59,009 nucleotides of DNA from TM7 phylum sp. oral taxon 352 (lineage in GTDB: Bacteria; Patescibacteriota; Saccharimonadia; Saccharimonadales; Saccharimonadaceae), in assembly GCA_007845355.1 (NCBI GenBank), contig SDRQ01000003.1, positions 1-59,009 on the forward strand, in the 5' to 3' direction. The notes beneath the pieces are model-generated. The model ran no database searches and was not told where the DNA came from. It worked only from the letters and a program-made list of their open reading frames with translations. Every line of letters begins with the position of its first letter. Positions within the stretch are counted from its first letter, which is position 1. Positions 34,143-43,245 of the stretch are shown here, in pieces. The translations under genes were made by a program, and so were the position numbers.

Positions 34143-34484
34143 ATGAATTTAGTACAACAGTTTTTCACCGTTACAACTATGTTTGTCAGTTTGAATGTAG
34201 CGTTTGGTGTGCTGCTGCACGATACCAACGTCGATAAAGCGTTTTTGTCATCTTGGAAAACATATAGCGTTCAAAGTGACGTTAAGGATGAAATAAAAAT
34301 GCCAGAAACAAAGCCTCATACTCATCCAGAACACGCTCAATTGTCAAATGTATTAAAAGAGGGTTCGGCGCGACCGCGAACTACGCCTCGTAACAACGAT
34401 AAGAAGCGATTGCGCCAAAAATATGCTGCTCGTGGTCAGCATACTTTTGACGGATATCACCTTGACTTTGAAGGTGTGAGTTAG
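34143..34484 (+). CDS. Hypothetical small protein with N-terminal hydrophobic segment
   Basis: 113 residues: a moderately hydrophobic N-terminus (about 5-25, possibly a signal or anchor), then a polar His/Lys/Arg-rich tail (PETKPHTHPEHAQ, later RNNDKKRLRQKY). No family recognised. It has a clear promoter and a weak A/G-rich ribosome site, and its stop lies 1 nt before the convergent valS end, so it is probably a real gene. Confidence 0.6.
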   Translation: MNLVQQFFTVTTMFVSLNVAFGVLLHDTNVDKAFLSSWKTYSVQSDVKDEIKMPETKPHTHPEHAQLSNVLKEGSARPRTTPRNNDKKRLRQKYAARGQHTFDGYHLDFEGVS

Positions 34485-34485
34485 G

Positions 34486-37041
34486 CTATTTTAAGCTAAT
34501 CACTTCCAGTTCCGAAACAAGCCGAGTAATGATTTTTTCTTGCTCGGCTAATTGCTCGCGAGTTTCCTCGACAAGGTGGGCTGGAGCCTTCTCAACGTAA
34601 GTCGGATTTTCCAGGCGCTTCTTTAATCCCGCCAATTTCTGACGTGCTTCGGCTAGGCGCATTTCCAGATTTTCCTGATGTTGATACAGAGTTTCGCTAT
34701 CAATGTCTAGCCATGCTTCTCTGTTTGCAGCCGCTAATCTCAGTCCGCGCGGCTGATCCGTGTGTTCAATTGCTTCAAGTCGCATCAGATGCTTAATCGT
34801 GTCTTGATTGTCAGCGATAAGACTGTCGTTGCCGTATAACAATCGATATTTCTTATTCCCTGGCAGTTCAGCAATCACCCAGCGACCTTCAGCAACCAAG
34901 AGCTTAAGTTGTTCAAATTGTTCGGCAGCAATCGGATCGAACTTTTCTGGAGTTGGCCAAGCTTCACGCATCAAAATGCCGTCGGTGTAATTGAGCGTCT
35001 GCCAAATTGTTTCCGTAACGAACGGCGCAAATGGATGAGCGATTTTCAAAGAAGTTGCCAAAACCCAGGATAGTAACGGACGATTGATCGCGGTTTTAGA
35101 CGATTCAATGTACCAGTCAGCCACGTCATCCCAGATGGTGTGATAAACAGTTTCTGATGCCTCTGAGAAGCGATATTGCTCTAATCGAACAGCGATGTTG
35201 TTGGCAGCGTCGTTCAATTGGCGAATAATCCAGTGATCGGCCGGAGTTTGTGGTTCTAAGTCGACAATTTGGTGATTATCGCCAATTTGTGTCTCGACAA
35301 ATCGGGCAATATTCCATAGCTTATTGCAGAAGTTGCGAGCAGCGATGACAGAGCCGCGATTGAAGGCTTGACTTTGAGCTGGCGCTCGCCCAGAAATAAG
35401 TCCCATACGTGTTGCGTCAGATCCAAATTCCGCAACCAATTCCATTGGATTGATAACATTACCCTTAGACTTGGACATTTTTTGGTTGTGCTCGTCATTA
35501 ACCATTCCGTGCAGATAAACTTCTTTGAACGGCACCTTACCTGTTCGGTATAGGCTAAGCATGATCATTCGAGAAACCCATGCGCGCATAATATCCATAC
35601 CAGTTTCCATCATGTCGGTCGGGAAATAATTGGCTAAATCGCCGTCGGTCAGATAATCAGTTACAATATATGGCCATTGTCCAGATGAGAACCAGGTGTC
35701 AAAGGTATCCTCTTCCCTAATATATGTTGTGCCATTTACAACAATACTTTGCTCGTTGGTGCGAGTATCAAATATCCAATCCTTAGGGTCGTTTTCATTT
35801 ACAAACGCAGGAATTGGTATTCCCCATGGAATCTGTCGTGAAATATTCCAGTCTTTCAATTGCTCAAGATATGCTATAAGTTCTTTGCGCTTGGATGCTG
35901 GATAAAAAGTGATTTCTTCTTTTTTGAGTGCATCAATTGCCGGCTGTGCGAGTGATTGTGTTTTAATAAACCACTGCTCTTTAATCATTGGCTCAATTAC
36001 GCTGCCACACCTATAACAATGTCCAACGGCGTGTTCAATTTCAGTCTCACCGCGGCGTAGCTCCAGTGCTTCCAGTGCTTCCAAAACTCGAGCGCGAGCT
36101 TCTACTGGTGTTAATCCCAAGAACTGCGCTGGCACATTTATCATCTTCCCTTCTGGGCTGATGATTGATTCTAAGGGCAAATCATGACGTTTTGCAATTT
36201 CAAAGTCGTTCGGGTCGTGCGCTGGCGTAATCTTAACCGCACCGGTACCATAGCTCATGTCGACGTATTCGTCCGCGATGATAGGAATTTCCTTATCGAC
36301 AATCGGCAGTAAAATGCGAGTTCCAACCAATTTTTTATATCGCTCATCATCTGGATGAACTGCCACAGCGACGTCGCCAAGCATAGTTTCTGGGCGCGTA
36401 GTAGCAATGATAATCTCGCCAATTTTATCTAATGTCGGGTAAGCTATTTTCCACAACTTCCCTTTCTCGTTCTTATGTTCTACCTCGATGTCGGCAAAAC
36501 TGGTTTGATGTTTGGTGCAGTAATTAACAATTCTCTCACCTCTGTAAACCAAATTGTCATCCCACATTTTCTTAAACGTGTCGTATACAGTGTTGATGAC
36601 TTTATCGTCCAAAGTGAATGTCAAATGCTTCCATGATGCACTAACACCTAACGCGCGCAATTGCAGCTCCATATTGCCACGTTTTTCTTGTACAAAATTC
36701 CAAACTTGACTATACAATTGGTCACGTGAAAAATCGAAGCGACTCTTCCCTTGCTTCGTCAATTCTCTTTCATACACAACCCAAGTTTCAAACCCAGCGT
36801 GGTCGGCACCTGGAATAAATACGGCGTCGTCGCCCTTCATTCGGTGATAGCGAATCAGAATGTCTTTCAGATTCATATCGAGTGCGTGCCCGATATGAAG
36901 ATTACCGTTCGCGTTAGGTGGTGGCATGATGATTGAATATGGCTTGCCTACACCTGTTGGTTCTAATGCGCCGCTGGTTTCCCATAGGGCGTAAATATTC
37001 GGTTCGTAATCGTTTGGTATGTATTGTTTAGCTAGCTGCAT
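34486..37041 (-). CDS. valS: Valyl-tRNA synthetase
   Basis: 851 residues, normal for ValRS. The class I signature is NGNLHIGHAL (about 41-50) and the KMSKS loop is KMSKSKGN (about 524). An editing (CP1) domain lies between, and a C-terminal coiled coil (about 800-851, LEMRLAEARQKLAGLKKRL) is typical of ValRS. It charges tRNA-Val. A TATAAT on the minus strand (37167-37162) implies an untranslated leader of about 115 nt; no T-box signature is seen in it. Confidence 0.97.
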   Translation of the reverse strand: MQLAKQYIPNDYEPNIYALWETSGALEPTGVGKPYSIIMPPPNANGNLHIGHALDMNLKDILIRYHRMKGDDAVFIPGADHAGFETWVVYERELTKQGKSRFDFSRDQLYSQVWNFVQEKRGNMELQLRALGVSASWKHLTFTLDDKVINTVYDTFKKMWDDNLVYRGERIVNYCTKHQTSFADIEVEHKNEKGKLWKIAYPTLDKIGEIIIATTRPETMLGDVAVAVHPDDERYKKLVGTRILLPIVDKEIPIIADEYVDMSYGTGAVKITPAHDPNDFEIAKRHDLPLESIISPEGKMINVPAQFLGLTPVEARARVLEALEALELRRGETEIEHAVGHCYRCGSVIEPMIKEQWFIKTQSLAQPAIDALKKEEITFYPASKRKELIAYLEQLKDWNISRQIPWGIPIPAFVNENDPKDWIFDTRTNEQSIVVNGTTYIREEDTFDTWFSSGQWPYIVTDYLTDGDLANYFPTDMMETGMDIMRAWVSRMIMLSLYRTGKVPFKEVYLHGMVNDEHNQKMSKSKGNVINPMELVAEFGSDATRMGLISGRAPAQSQAFNRGSVIAARNFCNKLWNIARFVETQIGDNHQIVDLEPQTPADHWIIRQLNDAANNIAVRLEQYRFSEASETVYHTIWDDVADWYIESSKTAINRPLLSWVLATSLKIAHPFAPFVTETIWQTLNYTDGILMREAWPTPEKFDPIAAEQFEQLKLLVAEGRWVIAELPGNKKYRLLYGNDSLIADNQDTIKHLMRLEAIEHTDQPRGLRLAAANREAWLDIDSETLYQHQENLEMRLAEARQKLAGLKKRLENPTYVEKAPAHLVEETREQLAEQEKIITRLVSELEVISLK

Positions 37042-37167
37042 AAGTTATTCCATGGTTTTTTCATGTGAAAAAAGACAAAAGAAAACAAAGTAGCTTTTCA
37101 CGTGCAAAAGCCCTTATTTATATAATCTTCTAATTTCTCCACATGTTTATATTACATCTTAATTATA
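37042..37167 (-). promoter_or_regulatory. valS promoter and leader
   Basis: Minus-strand TATAAT (37167-37162) follows a CCACA/TGTGG inverted repeat. Two short hairpins lie downstream (GCTTTT/AAAAGC and a T-rich/A-rich palindrome near 37058-37075). No known aminoacyl-tRNA-sensing element is recognisable. Confidence 0.45.
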
Positions 37168-37203
37168 CCACAAATTTATGTGGTGCGATAGATGAAAATA
37201 AGG

Positions 37204-38130
37204 TTATTTTCTGATCGTTTGATACGCTCGATATAGCCAATATTGAAGTGGATTTAGGGGAAGTTCCCAGGTTGACCCAGAATAGATATCTTCGCCGCCG
37301 AACGATCGCTTGAACTTCGTAAAGCCAGCCCATGGGTGATTTTTTGGTGCGTTTTCAGGAGCAATTCCGTATAAATCGACTTTCTCCATTTGACGATGTT
37401 TTGCATCGATTATCGCTTCGGCGAGCAGGGCAGTCCCAGCGTTAAGCTTGCGATATTCTGGTGTAGAATTTGCCGCCGCATGCGCGTAAATTCGAGTTGT
37501 TTTTGAGTCGAAAAATAGGGCAGTAGCAATTACTTTATTATCATATGTTGCGTACCAAAAAGAAGCATCTTTGGATGGAAGTAGGGAACCAGCTTGCTTA
37601 TGAAAATATGAATCTGGATGCGGCGACATACCAGTCCGTTTGGCGACTTCGTGTATCAATTCTAGAAAATATTTAACATCGTCTGGGTTTTGAGATTGAT
37701 GAACCGTTACGCCTTTTTTGTGATAATTCCTATAACAATTCCTTACAGGTTGCGCCATACTTGCTATGATTTCTTCCTCTGGTTGCTGGAGATTGATAAT
37801 ATGCGTATGTTCTGGCTGCAAATGGACGTAAGTGGCTTTCTTCCAATGCTCATCAGATAATACCTTAGAGAAGGTGGGTTTAATTGGTCCGACTCTGAGG
37901 AAAGTAACGCCAAGTTTTTTGCCGAGCTCTGCTAAGTCTTTTAGTGCTAATCGTAATGCTTCTTCGTTAATAGCGGTTGGACCGAAGGGGCAATATAAGC
38001 GGGAATTGCCTGTGCCGCGCTCTAATATTGCGAAATATTCCCATCCTTCACCTCTGTTGTGAAAGACTTTTCTTCCGAGCGATTTTTGAAATTTTTCCCA
38101 AGCTGATGATTGTAGAAAATGTTGATTCAT
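37204..38130 (-). CDS. FemX/FemAB-family aminoacyl transferase
   Basis: 308 residues with the twin GNAT-like folds of Fem ligases. Visible features are LYCPFGPTA, QPEHTHIINL, MAQPVRNCYRNYHKKGV and DLYGIAP near the C-terminus. The coiled-coil arm of staphylococcal FemA is absent, as in FemX/FmhB. These enzymes add the first amino acid of a peptidoglycan cross-bridge to lipid II using charged tRNA. It starts 19 nt after tsaD in the same direction with GAGG upstream. Its presence suggests bridged cell-wall peptides. Confidence 0.85.
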   Translation of the reverse strand: MNQHFLQSSAWEKFQKSLGRKVFHNRGEGWEYFAILERGTGNSRLYCPFGPTAINEEALRLALKDLAELGKKLGVTFLRVGPIKPTFSKVLSDEHWKKATYVHLQPEHTHIINLQQPEEEIIASMAQPVRNCYRNYHKKGVTVHQSQNPDDVKYFLELIHEVAKRTGMSPHPDSYFHKQAGSLLPSKDASFWYATYDNKVIATALFFDSKTTRIYAHAAANSTPEYRKLNAGTALLAEAIIDAKHRQMEKVDLYGIAPENAPKNHPWAGFTKFKRSFGGEDIYSGSTWELPLNPLQYWLYRAYQTIRK

Positions 38131-38148
38131 GTTGTAATCCTCACAACG

Positions 38149-39219
38149 TTATATTGCTGTCATTGATAAACTTGGCTGAACTTCCAGATCGTATGGATCT
38201 GTAGGCTCGTCAATTTGAGATCTGAAATAACCAAGGGTAGCAATCATCGCGGCGTTATCTGTACAGAGTTGGATAGGGGCGTATTCGATGTCAATTGGCA
38301 AAGCTTCGCGTAATTGACGGCGCAACTCTTGGTTAGCTGCGACTCCACCAGCGATTACAACGGAAGCTGGCTGGAAATTGTCAAACGCCTTTTTGGTTTT
38401 ATTTACGAGAGTTTTTATGGCTGTATACTGGAAACTCGCTGCCATATTACGTCGTAATTCGTCATCTACGAGCGCTGGAAGCTCATGAGAGGGAAAAGTG
38501 AAGTCTTTACCGACTTCGTGCTGAACGGCTCTCAAAACGGCTGTTTTAAGCCCAGAGAAGGAAAAATCGTATTCGCCGGATAATTTGGCGATAGGTAAGT
38601 GGAACGCGTGCGGATCGCCAAGTTCAGCGACTTTAGTAATGGCCGGGCCGCCAGGATAAGGTAAGCCGATGATTTTAGCGACTTTATCAAACGCTTCGCC
38701 AACCGCGTCGTCTTGAGTTTGTCCGATAAGCTGATAATCACCGTGATTTTTAAATAGGACAAGTTGCGAATGTCCACCTGAAACGATCAACGAAAGCATA
38801 GGGAATGACGGCTGCTGTTTCGGTAATGTTAGAGATAAATTGTCGGCTTGCTTATTGATAAAATTGGCGTACACGTGAGCTTCTACGTGATGAATCTTAA
38901 AGAGTGGCTTATTATGGATAATAGCGAGAGTTCTAGCGGCGAGAGTGCCGATTAATAGTGAACCGATAAGCCCCGGCGCGTAAGTAACGGCGATGGCGTC
39001 AATATCATCCCAAGTGCAATTTGCATCAGACAAAGCTTTTTTAATGACGGGATTTACAACTTCCAAATGACTACGCGCGGCAATTTCTGGAATAACTCCG
39101 CCGTATTCTGCGTGAATATCAATTTGAGAATTGACGACATTTGAAAGCAAGCGTTCGCCATCTTCAACTATTGACGCCGCTGTTTCGTCGCAACTGGATT
39201 CAATTCCCAAAATCCTCAT
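38149..39219 (-). CDS. tsaD: tRNA N6-threonylcarbamoyladenosine transferase TsaD
   Basis: 356 residues, ASKHA fold. The N-terminus MRILGIESSCDETA, the metal motif HHVEAHVYAN (H-x3-H, near residue 113), LIVSGGHSQL and VIAGGVAANQELR identify the family. With TsaB, C and E it makes t6A37 in tRNAs reading ANN codons. ATG 39219 follows TATAAT (39233-39228, minus) by 8 nt, so it is leaderless. Its promoter is back to back with that of murE. Confidence 0.96.
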   Translation of the reverse strand: MRILGIESSCDETAASIVEDGERLLSNVVNSQIDIHAEYGGVIPEIAARSHLEVVNPVIKKALSDANCTWDDIDAIAVTYAPGLIGSLLIGTLAARTLAIIHNKPLFKIHHVEAHVYANFINKQADNLSLTLPKQQPSFPMLSLIVSGGHSQLVLFKNHGDYQLIGQTQDDAVGEAFDKVAKIIGLPYPGGPAITKVAELGDPHAFHLPIAKLSGEYDFSFSGLKTAVLRAVQHEVGKDFTFPSHELPALVDDELRRNMAASFQYTAIKTLVNKTKKAFDNFQPASVVIAGGVAANQELRRQLREALPIDIEYAPIQLCTDNAAMIATLGYFRSQIDEPTDPYDLEVQPSLSMTAI

Positions 39220-39260
39220 TTGTTTTTATTATAGCAAATATAAGTGGTAAAATGGGTATT
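39220..39260. promoter_or_regulatory. Back-to-back leaderless promoters of tsaD and murE
   Basis: Minus-strand TATAAT at 39233-39228 serves tsaD (8-nt gap to ATG); plus-strand TAAAAT at 39248-39253 serves murE (7-nt gap to ATG). The whole spacer is 41 bp. Confidence 0.6.
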
Positions 39261-40577
39261 ATGAAAAACGAGTTGGTAAAAATTGCTAGAAAAACGCTAC
39301 CTCAAGGAGCTTTGGAAAAAACCGAAAACGCCTATAGAGTTGCGCGCACGAAGATGATTAGCCTAAGATATGGCAATCCAGCTCGTGGCTTGAGAATTAT
39401 TGCAGTAACAGGGACGAACGGGAAAACTACGACCGCTTGTTATATCAATGAAATCTTGAAAGAAGCTGGCTTTAAGACTGCATTATTTACGACGGCGGTG
39501 ATTGAAATTGCTGGCAAGGAAAAGATAAATGATTTGAATGCGACAGTGCCGACTGTAGCAAGACTGTTTAGCTTTTTCCAGACAGCTCAGCGTGAAGGCG
39601 TGGAATATGTGATTTTAGAGGCGACAAGTCACGCTCTGTCGCAGCATAAATTTGACGGCGTGCCAATTGAGGCGGCGGTGATGACTAATTTGACTCAAGA
39701 CCATTTGGATTATCACAAAACGATGGAAGCTTACGCGGCAGCTAAGGCTAAGTTGTTTGAGAAAAAGCCGAAATATATCGTGCTGAATCGTGATGACGAG
39801 TGGTTTGACTATTTTGACAAGTTTACGGCTTCTGGCGAGAAAATGACTTACGGAACGAATCCGGATGCTGAAGCTCACTTAACGCACGTTAAGTTGTATA
39901 AAAAGGGAACAGAGGCGAGTCTGCTGATTGACCATCAAACTCATTTGGAGCTGGCGACTAATTTGCCTGGCGAATTTAACGTGATGAATATGTCGGCTGC
40001 GGTGTCGTTGGCATATTTGTTGGGGATAAAGTTGGAAGATATCCAAGAGGGCGTGGCGAATTTGGAAGCGATTCCTGGACGATTCGAGCGAGTAGAAAAT
40101 AAGCTTGGAATTGATATTATTGTAGATTATGCTCACACGCCAGACGCGCTGGAAAAATTGCTAAAAACCACTCATAAAATTACCAAGGGGCGATTAACTT
40201 TGGTGTTTGGTGCGTGTGGTGACAGAGATAAGACAAAGCGTCCGATTATGGGCGAACTGGCGGCTAATTTGGCTGATAGGATTTTCCTAACTGACGAGGA
40301 AAGCTATAACGAAAATCCAGATGAAATTCGGGCAATGATTCGTCAGGGAATTGAGCGAACGAAGAAGGCTCATAAAATGACGGAAATTGCTGATCGAAAA
40401 CAGGCGATTTATCAAGCTCTGAGGTCGGCTGTTCGTGGCGATACGGTTCTGATTACGGGCATGGGTCATGAGCAGTACCGAATTGTGAATGGCAAGCGAA
40501 TTCCGTGGAACGACAAGAAGGTCGTTCAGGAAATTATTTCTGAGATTGAGAAAAAGAGTCGTAAAATTTCGCTTTAA
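39261..40577 (+). CDS. murE: MurE-like UDP-MurNAc-tripeptide ligase
   Basis: 438 residues from ATG 39261, preferred to an upstream start that would overlap tsaD because TAAAAT lies 7 nt before it. The Mur ligase P-loop is TGTNGKTTT (about 52-60), with ATSHALSQHK, DYAHTPDALEKLL and GACGDRDKTKRP following. It adds the third amino acid to UDP-MurNAc-dipeptide. The Lys/DAP specificity loop reads DEESYNENP, without the DNPR of DAP-adding enzymes. Its 3' end overlaps murF (convergent) by 44 bases. Confidence 0.92.
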   Translation: MKNELVKIARKTLPQGALEKTENAYRVARTKMISLRYGNPARGLRIIAVTGTNGKTTTACYINEILKEAGFKTALFTTAVIEIAGKEKINDLNATVPTVARLFSFFQTAQREGVEYVILEATSHALSQHKFDGVPIEAAVMTNLTQDHLDYHKTMEAYAAAKAKLFEKKPKYIVLNRDDEWFDYFDKFTASGEKMTYGTNPDAEAHLTHVKLYKKGTEASLLIDHQTHLELATNLPGEFNVMNMSAAVSLAYLLGIKLEDIQEGVANLEAIPGRFERVENKLGIDIIVDYAHTPDALEKLLKTTHKITKGRLTLVFGACGDRDKTKRPIMGELAANLADRIFLTDEESYNENPDEIRAMIRQGIERTKKAHKMTEIADRKQAIYQALRSAVRGDTVLITGMGHEQYRIVNGKRIPWNDKKVVQEIISEIEKKSRKISL

Positions 40578-41823
40578 TCTGTTTCCAGCTTTGTGATTGG
40601 CGAACTAATTTTTCTGCATCGCTTGGGTCAAGCAATAATTCTTTCACGGCGTCTTCAAGGTAAATGCCGCCCTGCGAGCCTTTGAATAGAATTGTTGTAT
40701 CTTTAATGTCGCTATTTTTCAGGAATTTTCCAGCTTCAAGCGCCGTGTCAAAAGAAATTACTTTACAGCCATTTTTTTCAGCGATTGGTGCGAGGTATTT
40801 TTTTGACATTTTGCCAACAGTAATAAGTAACTCTAATTGGCTTGGGTCGCAAATTTCACCGATTTTTTTATGCTCTGATTCGGATGTTTCGCCCAATTCA
40901 TTCATATCGCCCAATACGGCAATTTTATGATCGGCAGAGATGGAATAGAGAGTTTTTAGTGAATTTTCCATGGCAATAGGACTGGCGTTGTAAGTGTCGT
41001 CCAGCAACGTACAGCCGCGTATGCCACGTAAAATATTCATTCTTCCTGAAACTGGTTTGATTTTTGTTAAAGCCGCCGCAACTTCTTCAATATTCATTCC
41101 GCAAGCTAATCCTGCCGCCGCCGCGCCAGTGATTGAGCGGATGTTGTGCTTGCCTAATACAGAAATATTGATGTCCTGAGAAGTTCCCTCGGAGTGTTTT
41201 AGATTGACAATACAGCCATTATCTGTAGTCTTTTTAATTTCCAGGAAAACATCAGCGGATTCGTCGCCGTAACTTACGCGATTTCCAACTATGAGATTAT
41301 GATATTTTTCATCGATATCGTGAAGGTTGAAGATGGTTTTTTTAGCGACCTGGCTAATGGATAATTCCTCATGAGCTACCGTATCCATATTTTTGAAAAA
41401 TTCCATATGCTCAGGAGCAACAGAGGTAATTATGGCAATGTCGGGCTGAATATAGCGCATAAAAGTAGCCATTTCACCAGGGCAATCAATGCCGCATTCT
41501 TGAATAATTACATCTGGCGATTCGGGGCTTTTTATGCTGGCGTGTGCGGCAGAGAAGACTTTTAGCCAGGCTAGGGGAGATTTAGCGTTTTTTGGTCCGT
41601 CTACGCCTAAGATTTCTAGCGGTGCACTTAAGGTTGTGTTCAAATTGCCACGACTATGGCGCACGGTGAATTTTTCTGATAGAACGGTGGCGGTTGCTGA
41701 TTTTACGCTAGTTTTACCAACGCTGCCGACTACGGCAATTAGTTTGGTGTCAGGATGAGATTTAAGATATTTTTTCACATAAGAGCCGAGAATTGTTTCT
41801 AAGAGATGTTTGAATAGTTGCAT
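40534..41823 (-). CDS. murF: MurF UDP-MurNAc-tripeptide-D-Ala-D-Ala ligase
   Basis: 429 residues. The P-loop is GSVGKTSVKS (about 33-42), with IIQECGID and the conserved LLDDTYNASP near residue 255. It completes the pentapeptide precursor in the cytoplasm. The enzyme is somewhat short because the N-terminal substrate domain is trimmed. ATG 41823 lies 6 nt after TATAAT (41835-41830, minus), so it is leaderless. murE and murF converge rather than form an operon. Confidence 0.94.
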   Translation of the reverse strand: MQLFKHLLETILGSYVKKYLKSHPDTKLIAVVGSVGKTSVKSATATVLSEKFTVRHSRGNLNTTLSAPLEILGVDGPKNAKSPLAWLKVFSAAHASIKSPESPDVIIQECGIDCPGEMATFMRYIQPDIAIITSVAPEHMEFFKNMDTVAHEELSISQVAKKTIFNLHDIDEKYHNLIVGNRVSYGDESADVFLEIKKTTDNGCIVNLKHSEGTSQDINISVLGKHNIRSITGAAAAGLACGMNIEEVAAALTKIKPVSGRMNILRGIRGCTLLDDTYNASPIAMENSLKTLYSISADHKIAVLGDMNELGETSESEHKKIGEICDPSQLELLITVGKMSKKYLAPIAEKNGCKVISFDTALEAGKFLKNSDIKDTTILFKGSQGGIYLEDAVKELLLDPSDAEKLVRQSQSWKQIKAKFYDSFSQSQK

Positions 41824-41909
41824 GGAGTTATTATAACAGATTGAGAGATAATAGAATGAGGCGTGTGATTGCCTTTTTAATGATTTTATGGTATTATAGC
41901 AACCATTGT

Positions 41910-42788
41910 ATGGAGATTGCTAGAGGATCAGGAGTAGCTGAGATTGCTTGGGGGATTGTTGAATCTTCCGAATATCAAGAAAGACTGCGTAAAATTGTAT
42001 TAGGAATAGGGCGAGCTGCAACCAAAGAGTTTAATCCGGAAAGTTCATATCGATTAGTGGATAGATATGTTGCGTCGGGCGTGGCGGATGACGTTTTAAG
42101 AGAGAGAATAGACACGCGTAAAACACCTGAAGATGGGATACTTGAATTAATACGAGTTATGCCTTATTGGATTCGAGCGGAAGAAAAACTTGAATCTTAT
42201 AGGAATGGGGTATTTTATGAGCGCAATAATAAGATAAGAGAAAAAGAGACAGTTGTAACTTTTAATAAGGTTGTACGAGACATAATTAGCGAAGGGCAAT
42301 ATACTCGCAAATCAGAACTTATATCAGATGTTCAGGGCGCTATGGATTGTCTTGGCTATGGCGATGAAGAAATTGAAAATGCATATAAATTCTTAGCTTA
42401 CGTGATCAATGGTATGCGTCACGAAATCGCTGCTGAAATAGCTTTAAGGAAAACTAAGGGAGTGCGGGCTGTTTACGCGACTGGCATTGACGATGATCTT
42501 GCTGGAATAGATCTTATAGTTGAGTATAAGGATAATTATGGTGGCGAACATATAATTGGTCTTGATATAAAATCAACGCCAGACTCTGCGCGGAATGCTA
42601 ATAATAGCGACCGTGATGAGGGATATCGCGCTATTTGGTCTGGTTTCGATCATAGACGGAGTGACTTTGGTTTTTATGAAGATAATTTAATGCCGAGCAA
42701 CAAAGCCGTTAAAAGAGTGCGCTCATTTTATGAGACAGAACTTGAAAAAATAGTTAGGAAAGAAGACAGTCGTCATAAAAAGAAGTAG
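41910..42788 (+). CDS. Hypothetical protein with PD-(D/E)XK-nuclease-like motif
   Basis: 292 residues from ATG 41910. A promoter-like TTGCCT-17-TATTAT lies just upstream, so starts further 5' (41841) are doubtful. The protein is helical and Lys/Arg/Glu-rich. Near residues 215-240 it reads DDLAGIDLIVEY then IIGLDIKST, an acidic residue on one strand followed by D-x-K, the core of PD-(D/E)XK nucleases. No partner methylase is adjacent. It might be a restriction-like or DNA repair enzyme; assignment rests on the short motif only. Confidence 0.6.
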   Translation: MEIARGSGVAEIAWGIVESSEYQERLRKIVLGIGRAATKEFNPESSYRLVDRYVASGVADDVLRERIDTRKTPEDGILELIRVMPYWIRAEEKLESYRNGVFYERNNKIREKETVVTFNKVVRDIISEGQYTRKSELISDVQGAMDCLGYGDEEIENAYKFLAYVINGMRHEIAAEIALRKTKGVRAVYATGIDDDLAGIDLIVEYKDNYGGEHIIGLDIKSTPDSARNANNSDRDEGYRAIWSGFDHRRSDFGFYEDNLMPSNKAVKRVRSFYETELEKIVRKEDSRHKKK

Positions 42789-42829
42789 ATCCGCTTTCCC
42801 ATCCAATACGGGTGGCGCTACCTACTTCT
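42781..42829 (+). other. Nested hairpin after the nuclease-like gene
   Basis: AGAAGTAG (42781-42788) pairs perfectly with CTACTTCT (42822-42829) and encloses CCATCC (42799-42804)/GGGTGG (42810-42815) with a 5-nt loop. There is no T run; possibly a weak terminator or RNA stabiliser. Confidence 0.45.
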
Positions 42830-42886
42830 ATATAAATATTACCACGACTGCCATAAAAATATAGAAGGTCGAGGTGTAGGAGATAA

Positions 42887-42913
42887 TTAGCACTCACACT
42901 TGACGAGTGCTAA
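42887..42913. promoter_or_regulatory. CIRCE operator (HrcA binding site)
   Basis: Perfect TTAGCACTC-N9-GAGTGCTAA, upstream of groES. HrcA represses heat-shock operons at this palindrome; an hrcA gene should exist outside the window. Confidence 0.97.
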
Positions 42914-42959
42914 ATTGGTGCGTTACAATAGATATGTTGTTAACGAAATGGAGGATAAC

Positions 42960-43229
42960 GTGAGTACACCTATTAAGCCTCTTGGCGATCGTGTTGTAGC
43001 GGTGCGTGAAGAAGCAAAGACTCAGACAGCGAGCGGAATTTACTTGCCTGATAACGCTAAAGAAAAGCCAGTAGTTGCGGAAGTTAAAGCAGTTGGCGGC
43101 GATGTGAAGAATGTCAAAGTTGGTGATCGAATTGTCTATAAGGAATATTCGACTACGGATTTGAAAATTGACGGCACAGAATATTTGATTGTTCGCGAAG
43201 AAGATATTTTAGCAACGGTTGTTGGATAA
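42960..43229 (+). CDS. groES: Co-chaperonin GroES
   Basis: 89 residues from GTG 42960, supported by TGGAGG 5 nt upstream; a start at 42900 would lie inside CIRCE. The fold is recognisable from PLGDRVVAVREEA, the mobile loop KTQTASGIYLPD and the C-terminal EYLIVREEDILA. It caps GroEL. It is transcribed with groEL under CIRCE/HrcA control. Confidence 0.97.
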   Translation: MSTPIKPLGDRVVAVREEAKTQTASGIYLPDNAKEKPVVAEVKAVGGDVKNVKVGDRIVYKEYSTTDLKIDGTEYLIVREEDILATVVG

Positions 43230-43245
43230 AAAGGGGAGTTTAATT

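Noticed and set aside
37042-37203. T-box riboswitch upstream of valS
   Set aside because: No GGGTGGNACCGCG-like antiterminator sequence and no specifier-loop structure found.
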